Assembly: GCA_002454335.1 (NCBI GenBank)
Contig: DKIP01000039.1
Span: forward strand, 48,394-57,900
Length of the DNA: 9,507 bases
Origin: Cytophagaceae bacterium UBA6715
GTDB taxonomy: Bacteria; Bacteroidota; Bacteroidia; Cytophagales; Spirosomataceae
Direction: 5' to 3'
The notes beneath the pieces were generated by a model. It was not told the origin of the DNA and searched no databases. It saw only the letters and a list, made by a program, of their open reading frames with translations. Positions within the stretch are counted from its first letter, which is position 1. Each line of letters begins with the position of its first letter. Positions 1-6,988 of this stretch are shown here, piece after piece. The translations under genes were made by a program, and so were the position numbers.

Positions 1-1253
1 TCTGAAATATAGCGATCTGATAATTTAACTGCAGATTCAATTGAATCTTGTGTATAAATCACATGATGATGCTCTTCGTACTTGTCTTTGATATTATTCA
101 ATATTTCTATCGTCTCGTCCACTGTTGTCGCATCCACCATCACCGTTTGAAAACGACGAGCTAAAGCACCATCTTTTTCAATGTATTGTCGGTATTCATC
201 CAAGGTAGTCGCACCAATAACTTGAATATCACCTCGCGCCAGGGCTGGCTTAAACATATTAGAAGCATCTAACGAACCAGAAGCACCACCAGCACCCACA
301 ATCGTATGTAGTTCATCAATGAAAAGTATGACATCCGACGACTTCTCCAATTCATTCATCACGGCCTTCATACGCTCCTCAAATTGACCACGGTACTTGG
401 TACCTGCCACCAAAGAGGCGATATCCAAGGTAACCACACGTTTACCAAATAAAACACGTGAAACTTTCTTTTGAATGATGCGAAGTGCTAAACCTTCAGC
501 GATAGCTGTTTTACCTACACCAGGTTCACCAATTAAAATCGGATTATTCTTTTTGCGACGCGATAGAATCTGGGCAACGCGCTCAATTTCTTTTTCACGC
601 CCAACAATGGCATCTAATTTACCTTGCTCCGCAATTTTGGTCAAATCACGACCGAAATTATCGAGTACAGGAGTTTTACTTTTTTCTCCAGCTTTGGCTG
701 TAGAAGAACTACTCGAACCTCCTTGAGAACCTGAACCACCAAACAAACGACTATCGTCATCTGAATCATCCGTATCCGAACTTGCTTTTGGAGAGTTTTC
801 TTGCGAATTGCTGGCTTGGAATTCCACCATTTCTTTGATCAAATCATAGTGAACCTGATATTTCTCCAAAATCTGAGTAGCCACATTATCTTCATCGCGC
901 AAAATAGCCATCAACAAATGTTCTGTACCCACTAAATTTGTCTTAAAATATTTAGCCTCTAAATAGGTCAAACGTAATACTTTTTCAGCTTGTTTAGTTA
1001 AGGGGATATTCAACATACTCTGCTTGTCGAAACTCGAACGACTTGTCGATGCAGTAGCATGTTCAATACTTTGACGTAATTGATCTAATGAAACACCTGA
1101 TTTGAGCAATAAATCTACACCTGGCCCTTCACCGTCACGTATAATCCCTAACATCAAATGTTCGGTACCAATGTAATCATGTCCTAACCGCAAAGCCTCT
1201 TCGCGAGCTAATGCAATTACTTCTTTTACCTTATTTGAAAACTTAGCCTCCAT
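1..1253 (-). CDS. clpC: ATP-dependent Clp protease ATP-binding subunit ClpC, N-terminal part (cut by window edge)
   Basis: Class I Hsp100 AAA+ unfoldase. In this family the hexamer unfolds substrates and threads them into the ClpP protease in the cytoplasm. Reading leftward from the ATG at 1253-1251, 417 complete codons are present and the frame stays open to the edge, so about half of a protein of usually 800-850 residues is missing. Seen here: a double Clp N-domain (about residues 2-70 and 77-145, each with a GTEHL motif), a low-complexity linker (about 147-195), then the first AAA+ module with Walker A GEPGVGKT (about 242-249), Walker B VILFIDE (about 308-314) and an arginine-finger region ALARRF (about 363-368). 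The ClpC-typical middle domain and second AAA+ module lie outside the window, so ClpC rather than ClpA/ClpB rests on the N-domain and D1 sequence. The WbqC-like gene ends 39 bp upstream on the same strand, so the two may be co-transcribed. A short AGGGA lies just before the start. Confidence 0.93.
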   Translation of the reverse strand, partial: MEAKFSNKVKEVIALAREEALRLGHDYIGTEHLMLGIIRDGEGPGVDLLLKSGVSLDQLRQSIEHATASTSRSSFDKQSMLNIPLTKQAEKVLRLTYLEAKYFKTNLVGTEHLLMAILRDEDNVATQILEKYQVHYDLIKEMVEFQASNSQENSPKASSDTDDSDDDSRLFGGSGSQGGSSSSSTAKAGEKSKTPVLDNFGRDLTKIAEQGKLDAIVGREKEIERVAQILSRRKKNNPILIGEPGVGKTAIAEGLALRIIQKKVSRVLFGKRVVTLDIASLVAGTKYRGQFEERMKAVMNELEKSSDVILFIDELHTIVGAGGASGSLDASNMFKPALARGDIQVIGATTLDEYRQYIEKDGALARRFQTVMVDATTVDETIEILNNIKDKYEEHHHVIYTQDSIESAVKLSDRYIS

Positions 1254-1292
1254 ATTTCCCTAATTAATAATATTCAAAACGCACCTAAGCCT

Positions 1293-1904
1293 TTATTTGT
1301 TCAAACTCTTTTGTAAAATTTCACGCGATTCAATTCCATAATTCATAATTAAATCTAGCACGGATAAATTAGCAACAAATTCCGTGCCAAAACACTGTCT
1401 GTAGACCACTGGATTATAAATATTTCGCGTGGAATATTCCTTTTTTGAATCAATTGCGTTCCATAAAGAATTCACAGGCGCCTCATGAAATGTATCAGTG
1501 AAGCTAAATTGAGGTTTTTTCTGCAAAAAACGTGCAATTGTATTTAAAAATTGAATATTTAAATCTACTAAAAATTTACTTTTTTTTGCAAATATCTGAT
1601 CGATAAATGGCTCAACATGTTCAAAAAATGGAGCCTTTCCATATGCTGCTTGAATAGCACCTTTATGTTTCCGAATCCAATCTTGTGAATAGTCAATTTG
1701 AACATCCTTTGTAAGTTGCTTACCAGAGGCAGTTCGAATAATGGGAATGCTCAATAATTCCACCCCATTAGCCCCTAAAATATAAGTTCTATTGCGATAG
1801 GTCTGCTTGGGGAAATACTCATAAACTTCAAATTTAATTTGAGGTTCAGCAAAAATAACCGCGCAATATTCTAATGAAGGTAAATACTGAATATCAATGT
1901 GCAT
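1293..1904 (-). CDS. WbqC family protein
   Basis: A 203-residue soluble protein that I assign to the WbqC-like family (PF08889). Support is the opening IQYLPSLEYC (residues 5-14), the KQTYRNRTYI segment (33-42), and the block WIRKHKGAIQAAYGKAPFFE (76-95), all in the positions expected for this family. No signal peptide or membrane segment is visible. The family was named from a gene in an O-antigen cluster, and its biochemical role is poorly defined. In Bacteroidota such genes often stand alone, away from glycan clusters, as here. The start ATG follows a likely promoter in the divergent region to the right, with a leader of roughly 15-20 nt. It ends 39 bp before clpC on the same strand and may form a short transcript with it. 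Length matches the usual 200-230 residues. Family assignment is fairly secure; function is not. Confidence 0.8.
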   Translation of the reverse strand: MHIDIQYLPSLEYCAVIFAEPQIKFEVYEYFPKQTYRNRTYILGANGVELLSIPIIRTASGKQLTKDVQIDYSQDWIRKHKGAIQAAYGKAPFFEHVEPFIDQIFAKKSKFLVDLNIQFLNTIARFLQKKPQFSFTDTFHEAPVNSLWNAIDSKKEYSTRNIYNPVVYRQCFGTEFVANLSVLDLIMNYGIESREILQKSLNK

Positions 1905-1926
1905 TCAAAAAATAAGTGGATATTTG

Positions 1927-1961
1927 CAAAAATAGCAGATATAAGCGATTAACTCGACAAA
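1927..1961 (-). promoter_or_regulatory. Predicted Bacteroidota-type promoter of the WbqC-like gene
   Basis: Read on the minus strand, TATTTTTG (1934 down to 1927) matches the -7 consensus TAnnTTTG exactly. A TTTG (1961 down to 1958) lies 23 nt upstream as a candidate -33 element, at the long end of the usual spacing. The start codon at 1904 would lie roughly 15-20 nt after transcription begins. On the plus strand the near-match GATATTTG at 1919-1926 could serve the divergent acyltransferase gene, but it has one mismatch and no clear -33 partner. Confidence 0.5.
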
Positions 1962-1967
1962 CTAGCC

Positions 1968-2837
1968 ATGATGTTTTTTTACAAACTTTTAGGCCGCATG
2001 CCACTTTTCATTTTGTACACCCTTTCAACCGGTGTAAAATGGGTCTTTTATTACATCATTGGATATCGAAAAGTGGTTATAACTAAAAATATCTCAAACG
2101 CATTTCCAAACCTTAATCCCAAGGAAATCAAGGCATTAAGCTATCATTTTTATGGGTATCTAACTGACCAATTAGTGGAATTCTTTTATGGCGTATCTAT
2201 CAGCCAAGAAGAGATGTTAGACCGCGTTCAAATGGTTAATGAACATTATATTTCCGATTACCTTAAAGCAGGAACGCCCGTTGTTCTCGTGGCTGGTCAT
2301 CAAGGCAACTGGGAGTGGGCCATTCACCGACTAGCTTTATCTAAAAACCTATATGATGTTGTTTATCAAAAATTAAATAATCCGTCATTTAATCAATTTA
2401 CGATGGAAGTGCGAAGCCGCTTTCCGGGTGTTACTTTGTTGGAAAAACGCGAATCCATTTTGGCTACTCGTGAACGAAAGGACATCCCAAGAGGTATTTG
2501 TTTAGCAGCTGATCAAGCTCCTCAAAAGCCTGAATCTGCGTATTGGACAAAATTCTTAAATCAGGATACCGCCTTTTTTACCGGCATGGAGCGATTTGCT
2601 AGGGACTATAATTATCCAGTCGTATTTGTGGAATTAATTCGCAAAGAACGCGGGAAATACATTATGAGTTTTGAACCTATCGCAAATCCGGATTACACCG
2701 ATCTACCTAAAGGAGAAATAATTGAACGCTTTGCGCGTAGATTGGAGAAATCCATTATTCAATATCCCGAGCAATATTTATGGTCGCATCGGCGGTGGAA
2801 ACACACAAAGCCAGATGCCTCACTGATTAAATGGTAA
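1968..2837 (+). CDS. LpxL/HtrB-type lysophospholipid (lipid A) acyltransferase
   Basis: A 289-residue member of the bacterial lipid A biosynthesis acyltransferase family (PF03279), which moves acyl chains to acyloxyacyl positions of lipid A precursors at the inner face of the inner membrane. Seen here: a hydrophobic N-terminus with a likely membrane helix (about residues 11-32), the catalytic HX4E motif in GHQGNWEW (His111, Glu116), an LAADQAP motif (about 179-185) and the C-terminal YLWSHRRWK (about 270-278), all typical of the family. The gene starts with two ATGs in a row (1968 and 1971); either could be used and neither has a Shine-Dalgarno sequence. The nearest neighbours do not include other lpx genes, so lipid A is the most likely acceptor but ornithine or amino-acid lipids are possible. 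Its stop codon directly abuts the stop codon of the convergent YciO-like gene. Confidence 0.88.
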   Translation: MMFFYKLLGRMPLFILYTLSTGVKWVFYYIIGYRKVVITKNISNAFPNLNPKEIKALSYHFYGYLTDQLVEFFYGVSISQEEMLDRVQMVNEHYISDYLKAGTPVVLVAGHQGNWEWAIHRLALSKNLYDVVYQKLNNPSFNQFTMEVRSRFPGVTLLEKRESILATRERKDIPRGICLAADQAPQKPESAYWTKFLNQDTAFFTGMERFARDYNYPVVFVELIRKERGKYIMSFEPIANPDYTDLPKGEIIERFARRLEKSIIQYPEQYLWSHRRWKHTKPDASLIKW

Positions 2838-3464
2838 TTAGACAAAATCGCTTACATCGCCGGCTCCTTCACGAATAATTTCGACGCTATCATCTGAAAT
2901 TTCGATAACAGAAGATGGGAAATGTCCCCCATATTCGCCATCTAAGACTAAATCCACCTGATTTTCATAACGTTCAAAAATGAGGCTAGGATCCGTATAT
3001 TCCTCTACTTCCAAACCGTCCTGTAGCAATGTAGTCGTCAACAAAGGATGACCCAATTGTTTGACAATGTCTAATATGGGTTGATAATCAGGAATTCTTA
3101 TTCCCACCGTTTTCTTGCCTTGTACAAGAACCGATGGAACCTTCGAACTTGCTGGTAACACAAAAGTATATGGCCCTGGTAAATAGCGTTTCAATAATTT
3201 AAAAGCAAAGTCACTCACTTTTGCAAAGTTGGCAATCGAACTCAAATCCGCACAAATAAAACTAAAGCGGTTTTTAGCAGGCTTAATCAGTTTTATCTCA
3301 CAAATTCGATTAACGGCTTGTTGGCTCTGAATCGAACAACCCATCGCATACATCGTATCCGTGGGATAAATAATCACCCCGCCTTTTTCAAGTACTTTGA
3401 CCACCTGATCAATCAATTCTTGTGAATTATTTCGGTCGTATATTTTTTTGATTTCCGCTGCCAT
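2838..3464 (-). CDS. YciO/TsaC (Sua5-YrdC) family protein; putative L-threonylcarbamoyladenylate synthase
   Basis: A 208-residue YrdC-domain protein with the domain filling the whole length. TsaC/Sua5 members make threonylcarbamoyl-AMP from threonine, bicarbonate and ATP for the t6A37 modification of ANN-decoding tRNAs. Seen here: the nucleotide-pocket segment YPTDTMYAMGC (33-43), LPGPYTFVLPAS (95-106), KTVGIRIPD (118-126) and the end IREGAGDV (197-204). From memory, the pattern follows E. coli YciO more closely than TsaC, for example NRICEIK then FSFICADLS. The TsaC/Sua5 KxR motif reads Lys58-Leu-Ile60 here, so the arginine is replaced. General annotation would call it L-threonylcarbamoyladenylate synthase, but the YciO branch may have a different or weaker activity. 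It is last in the five-gene operon, starting 1 nt after the BrkB-like stop. No Shine-Dalgarno is seen. Confidence 0.85.
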   Translation of the reverse strand: MAAEIKKIYDRNNSQELIDQVVKVLEKGGVIIYPTDTMYAMGCSIQSQQAVNRICEIKLIKPAKNRFSFICADLSSIANFAKVSDFAFKLLKRYLPGPYTFVLPASSKVPSVLVQGKKTVGIRIPDYQPILDIVKQLGHPLLTTTLLQDGLEVEEYTDPSLIFERYENQVDLVLDGEYGGHFPSSVIEISDDSVEIIREGAGDVSDFV

Positions 3465-3465
3465 C

Positions 3466-4392
3466 TTAAAAGTTTAAAAAGAAATCGGAGCCCTGTTGTT
3501 CTTCTTCCAACTCTTCAATTTTAACTTGATCGATACTCGCATTGATCTCAAAACCGACAATCAAAATCAAGGCAACAAAATATAACCAAACCATTAAGGC
3601 AATTAGTGAACCGATGGAACCATATACTTTATGGTAGCTCGCGAAATTCACTAAATAATAAGAGAATAAATTCGAAATAGAAATCGTTAAAATAGAGGCT
3701 GTTATGCAACCAGCATTAAAAAACTTCCAGCGTTTATGTATCGCTGGCGCATAATAATAAATCAACGAAATCGTAAAAAAGAAGACCGAGAAGATGACAA
3801 AATAGGTTAAAACCTTCGTCAGATAAAACGTAAAATTGTATTCTAAAATACCTTCTTTGGCCAAATATTTAACAACAAAATTCCCTAGAATGAAAACCAT
3901 AAAAGAAGTAATCAACACAAAGGTCAACAAGAAGTTTAAACCTACCGCAACAAGGCGCTCCTTAATAAAGCCTCTGTTCTCACTCGTCTTATAAGTCAAA
4001 TTAAATGAGCGCATTAAGGCCATAATACCACTTGTACTCGCATAAAGCGCAAAAAAGAAACCAAAAGAAAGAACTCCTCCCCTTTTCTTATTGACGATTT
4101 CGGTAATCAATTCAGTTAAATCGCTTTGAAGATTTTTGGGTACTGTTGCCTTAATGAAACTGATAATTTTATAGTCCAGATGCTCTACGGGCAAATAAGG
4201 CAATAATGAAAACAAAAAGATAATGGTAGGAAATACCGCTAAGGTAAAATTATATGCCACAGCTGCCGCACGCACATCAATATCAAACTGAAAAATCTTT
4301 TGATATAAAATAGAGATGATGCGAACAAGCACATAATGCTCCTCGTATTCACGCCAAATCTGCTTTATTTCATTTAGTAAATTTTTCCTCAT
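3466..4392 (-). CDS. YihY/virulence factor BrkB family inner membrane protein
   Basis: A 308-residue integral membrane protein of the YihY/BrkB (formerly RNase BN-like) family, PF03631. About six membrane segments are visible, at roughly residues 47-67, 107-128, 147-175, 188-213, 225-250 and 257-285. Family marks include AAAVAYNFTLAVFP (42-55), YYYAPAIHKRWKFFNAG (212-228) and YGSIGSLIALMVWLYF (257-272). The C-terminus is acidic and probably cytoplasmic. The old ribonuclease BN label is known to be wrong for this family; the molecular role is unknown, though transport or membrane homeostasis has been proposed. Its ATG overlaps the thioesterase stop in an ATGA, which suggests translational coupling, and it ends 1 nt before the YciO-like start. 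Family assignment is secure; function is open. Confidence 0.88.
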   Translation of the reverse strand: MRKNLLNEIKQIWREYEEHYVLVRIISILYQKIFQFDIDVRAAAVAYNFTLAVFPTIIFLFSLLPYLPVEHLDYKIISFIKATVPKNLQSDLTELITEIVNKKRGGVLSFGFFFALYASTSGIMALMRSFNLTYKTSENRGFIKERLVAVGLNFLLTFVLITSFMVFILGNFVVKYLAKEGILEYNFTFYLTKVLTYFVIFSVFFFTISLIYYYAPAIHKRWKFFNAGCITASILTISISNLFSYYLVNFASYHKVYGSIGSLIALMVWLYFVALILIVGFEINASIDQVKIEELEEEQQGSDFFLNF

Positions 4393-4799
4393 ACTGAATA
4401 ATAAGGCATTAATGCATTCATAATAAAATCAGGTGCTTTAATAACCTTTTTCGTCTTTAAATCCATGAAAACCAAGGTTGTCTTCCCTTCATTAATCAAA
4501 TCTCCGGCCTCATTTTTAATCCGGTAAGAGAACACAATTTTAGCCGTTGGCAACATATCAACCTGACAAATAACCGTCAATTCATCGTCGTATAATCCTG
4601 GTGCAATAAATTTGGTATAATGTTCTGCCACTGGAAGTCCTATGCCATTGTCTTCCAAAGATTTATAGCTAACGCCTAAACTTCGTAGCGTTTCCACACG
4701 CGCGATTTCATACAAACGCGCATAATTACCGTAATAGACATAGCCCATTTGGTCGGTATCCGCATAACAAACTCGGTATTTAACAGCGTGTGAATACAT
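4389..4799 (-). CDS. YbgC/FadM-like acyl-CoA thioesterase (hotdog fold)
   Basis: A 136-residue single hotdog-domain protein of the 4-hydroxybenzoyl-CoA/YbgC thioesterase family, which hydrolyses acyl-CoA (or acyl-ACP) to free acid and thiol in the cytoplasm. The N-terminal signature YADTDQMGYVYYGNYARLYE (12-31) holds the expected catalytic aspartate, most likely Asp16, followed by the long helix of the fold. Length is normal for the family (130-140). It starts 1 nt after the mltG stop and overlaps the next start by 4 nt, so it sits in the middle of the operon. It is not next to tol-pal genes, where ybgC is usually found, so I give no gene symbol. Substrate chain length cannot be read from the sequence. 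No membrane segment or signal is seen. Confidence 0.87.
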   Translation of the reverse strand: MYSHAVKYRVCYADTDQMGYVYYGNYARLYEIARVETLRSLGVSYKSLEDNGIGLPVAEHYTKFIAPGLYDDELTVICQVDMLPTAKIVFSYRIKNEAGDLINEGKTTLVFMDLKTKKVIKAPDFIMNALMPYYSV

Positions 4800-4800
4800 C

Positions 4801-5832
4801 TTATTTAATTTTACGAGCGTCTAAAGCAGCTTGATATTTAGCCGCATTTTTCATGTGTTCTGGATAGGTTTTGGCGAAATTATGGAAACCTGAAAAATCC
4901 TCCTTCGCGCAGAAATACATATACTCGTGTTTCTCTAAATTCAATACTTTATCAATCACATCCACTGGAGGAATCGAAATAGGTCCTGGAGGTAAGCCAC
5001 TATTCCGATAGGTATTGTAAGGAGAATTAATGGCCGTATACTTACCTGTCACACGTTTAATCGTAAAGTCTTTCCATGCGAATACGATCGTTGGATCCGC
5101 TTGAAGTGGCATTCCAGTTCGGAAGCGATTCCAATAAACACCCGCAATCCGAGCTTGCTCAGCAGATTCTTTACTCTCACCATATACAATCGATGCCAAA
5201 ATACCCGTTTGAATAGGCGTCATACCCAAGGCTGATGCTTGACTAACACGCTTTTGATTCCAAAATCGCTTATTAGCCTTTTTCATTTTCTTCATGAAAT
5301 CATCAAATGATGATGTCCAAAATACCTCATAAGTATCTGGTATAAATAAACATGCAATTGTTTCAGGGCTGTAGCCATATTGCTCGGTAATAGCGCTCGA
5401 ATCCAACATTTTCATGATATAGGTAGAATCATAGGGTAATTGCTTGCCCAACTTGCCCGCAATGTCTTCCTTTAAACGAAAGTTGTTAATCGTAATTCGC
5501 AAGGCATCTTGTCGGCCGTTACGCATCTTACGCAACAATTCCCAGTTACCTGATTCTGGACCTACCACATAGCGACCTGGCTTCACTTTTTCAGCTACAC
5601 CCAACACCTTTGCCAAGAAACGGAAACTTAATTTATCGCGTACGACATCATGTTTATCTAAACTGTCCAAGACTTGTTTAAAATCAGCTCCCTTAGGAAT
5701 TAAAATAGCATAAGAATCCCCTTTCACATTAAAATTTGGCGTTTTGAAAATTTGCCAGACGTAATACGAAAACATCGCTGTCACCAACGAAAATACGAGG
5801 ATAAAAATCTTGATTTTTTTATTTGATACCAT
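4801..5832 (-). CDS. mltG: Endolytic murein transglycosylase MltG (YceG-like)
   Basis: A 343-residue inner-membrane lytic transglycosylase that cuts nascent peptidoglycan strands internally and is thought to end their synthesis. There is a short basic N-terminus and one membrane helix (about residues 9-27), which places the catalytic part in the periplasm. A LysM-like subdomain follows (about 38-80), then the YceG catalytic region. The catalytic glutamate is most likely Glu219 in ASIVYGES, corresponding to the essential glutamate of E. coli MltG. The family blocks VYWNRFRTGMPLQADPT (232-248), INSPYNTY (268-275) and GLPPGPISIPP (279-289) are all intact. Length is normal (330-350). It starts 2 nt after the dehydrogenase stop and ends 1 nt before the thioesterase start, so it is an internal operon gene, without the pabC/tmk neighbours seen in Gammaproteobacteria. 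Confidence 0.95.
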   Translation of the reverse strand: MVSNKKIKIFILVFSLVTAMFSYYVWQIFKTPNFNVKGDSYAILIPKGADFKQVLDSLDKHDVVRDKLSFRFLAKVLGVAEKVKPGRYVVGPESGNWELLRKMRNGRQDALRITINNFRLKEDIAGKLGKQLPYDSTYIMKMLDSSAITEQYGYSPETIACLFIPDTYEVFWTSSFDDFMKKMKKANKRFWNQKRVSQASALGMTPIQTGILASIVYGESKESAEQARIAGVYWNRFRTGMPLQADPTIVFAWKDFTIKRVTGKYTAINSPYNTYRNSGLPPGPISIPPVDVIDKVLNLEKHEYMYFCAKEDFSGFHNFAKTYPEHMKNAAKYQAALDARKIK

Positions 5833-5834
5833 AC

Positions 5835-6914
5835 TTAAGCTATTTTAAAATCTAATGCAAAACGACTTGCTAAGCCTTTTAAGTCGGCAACAACAGGATC
5901 CAATAAAGGTATTCCTTCTTGCAGACGTTTCTTTTCTAATTCACGTTCAGGATCACCCGGAATAATAACCTTTTGCCCTTCTACTGCATCAGCAGCACGG
6001 AAACGTTTAATCCATTTATCCATATCGTCTTTAAACGCTTCAGCTGGTCGGAAAGCATCTATCCGCATGGCACCTAAAAAATGACCTGTTCCATTTCCCA
6101 CCGTTTCACCTGCTTGCATAAATCCAGCCGTAGCAAACGGAGGAACCCAAGGACCAAAATTAGCACCAGAAAGAACTCCGGATAAAATATCGACAATGGC
6201 GCCTAAGGCATATCCTTTATGAGACCCATGCTCACGATCGCCGCCCAAAGGCAATAAAGCTCCCCCATTTTTAATCGCAAAGGCATCGTGGCAGGGATTA
6301 CCGTCTTTATCTTGCACCCAACCCGAAGGTGTATCTAAACCTTTGCGTTGCAATATTTCTAATTTTCCGTAAGCCACAGCCGTTGAAGCGAAATCAGCTA
6401 AAAACGCAGGTTCTTCATTGGCAGGAATTCCTACAGCAATCGGGTTTGTACCTAATAATTTTTCCCGAGAAAAAGTTGGGGTCACTAACGGAGCCGCATG
6501 CGTCATAGCCCAGCCGATCATATCTTTCTCCACAGCCTTCATCGCATGATAACCCGCTATACCAAAGTGATTGGAATTCTGTACCGCAACCCAACCCGTT
6601 CCTGCAATCGCTGCTTTTTCCGTAGCAATTTCCATCGCCTTGGGAGCCACAACAAGTCCCAGACCACGATCGCCATCCACTAGAGCCGTAGAAGGACTCT
6701 CGTGTAAGATTCGAATCTGAGGCTTCGGATTTAATCGACCATTGTCGTATAAGCGAACATATCCCGCTAAGCGAGCTACACCATGCGAATCAATTCCTCT
6801 GGCATCCGCTGACACCAAAACATGCGCCGCTAAATCCGAATCCTGCTCGGGACAACCGATGGATTCAAAAACGGAACTGACAAATTGCTTGAGTTGTTTG
6901 TAGTCTACTTGCAT
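5835..6914 (-). CDS. Ldh family oxidoreductase (type 2 malate/L-lactate/sulfolactate-like dehydrogenase)
   Basis: An NAD(P)-dependent 2-hydroxyacid dehydrogenase of the Ldh_2 family (PF02615), unrelated in fold to classical malate dehydrogenases. With the start at 6914 the protein is 359 residues, normal for the family. Seen here: GIDSHGVARLAGY (about 41-53, with His44), the NSNHFGIAGYHA block holding His116, the probable catalytic histidine, and LGTNPIAVGIP (about 154-164). A longer in-frame reading begins at 6965 and would add a 17-residue hydrophobic N-terminus. I reject it because the domain begins directly at MQVDYKQL, and because a -7 promoter match lies between the two ATGs. The substrate is undetermined; malate, lactate, sulfolactate, ureidoglycolate and others occur in the family. 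It is first in the operon, 2 nt ahead of mltG, and divergent from the GOGAT-like gene. Confidence 0.87.
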   Translation of the reverse strand: MQVDYKQLKQFVSSVFESIGCPEQDSDLAAHVLVSADARGIDSHGVARLAGYVRLYDNGRLNPKPQIRILHESPSTALVDGDRGLGLVVAPKAMEIATEKAAIAGTGWVAVQNSNHFGIAGYHAMKAVEKDMIGWAMTHAAPLVTPTFSREKLLGTNPIAVGIPANEEPAFLADFASTAVAYGKLEILQRKGLDTPSGWVQDKDGNPCHDAFAIKNGGALLPLGGDREHGSHKGYALGAIVDILSGVLSGANFGPWVPPFATAGFMQAGETVGNGTGHFLGAMRIDAFRPAEAFKDDMDKWIKRFRAADAVEGQKVIIPGDPERELEKKRLQEGIPLLDPVVADLKGLASRFALDFKIA

Positions 6915-6929
6915 AACAAAATTTAACAA

Positions 6930-6937
6930 CAAAGATA
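6930..6937 (-). promoter_or_regulatory. Predicted -7 element (TATCTTTG) of the five-gene operon
   Basis: On the minus strand TATCTTTG matches the Bacteroidota -7 consensus TAnnTTTG exactly and ends 15 nt before the ATG at 6914, giving a leader of about 8-10 nt. The -33 element is weak: no TTG sits at the usual distance, and the nearest TTTG (6966 down to 6963) is 25 nt away. The same octamer precedes the ABC-F gene at 8582-8589. The element lies downstream of the alternative ATG at 6965, which supports the shorter reading frame. Confidence 0.5.
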
Positions 6938-6988
6938 AAAATAAGAATTGGGAAAAATTTATCAAATTTGTTCTAAAATCATCAACAA

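Noticed and set aside
475..726. Plus-strand 83-residue open frame inside clpC
   Set aside because: It is antisense to the highly conserved Walker A region of clpC, is proline/serine-rich without any domain, and has no promoter or start context.
1254..1292. Separate promoter for clpC in the 39-bp gap
   Set aside because: No TAnnTTTG match is present on the minus strand; TGCGTTTTG only matches the TTTG part.
6498..6683. Plus-strand 61-residue open frame inside the dehydrogenase gene
   Set aside because: It is antisense to the conserved active-site region of the Ldh-family gene; its composition is not protein-like.
6963..6970. Palindrome CAAATTTG as the promoter of the GOGAT-like gene
   Set aside because: It lacks the TA of TAnnTTTG and has no TTG at the proper distance (the TTG at 6948-6950 is only 12 nt away), so I could not support a promoter call for this gene.
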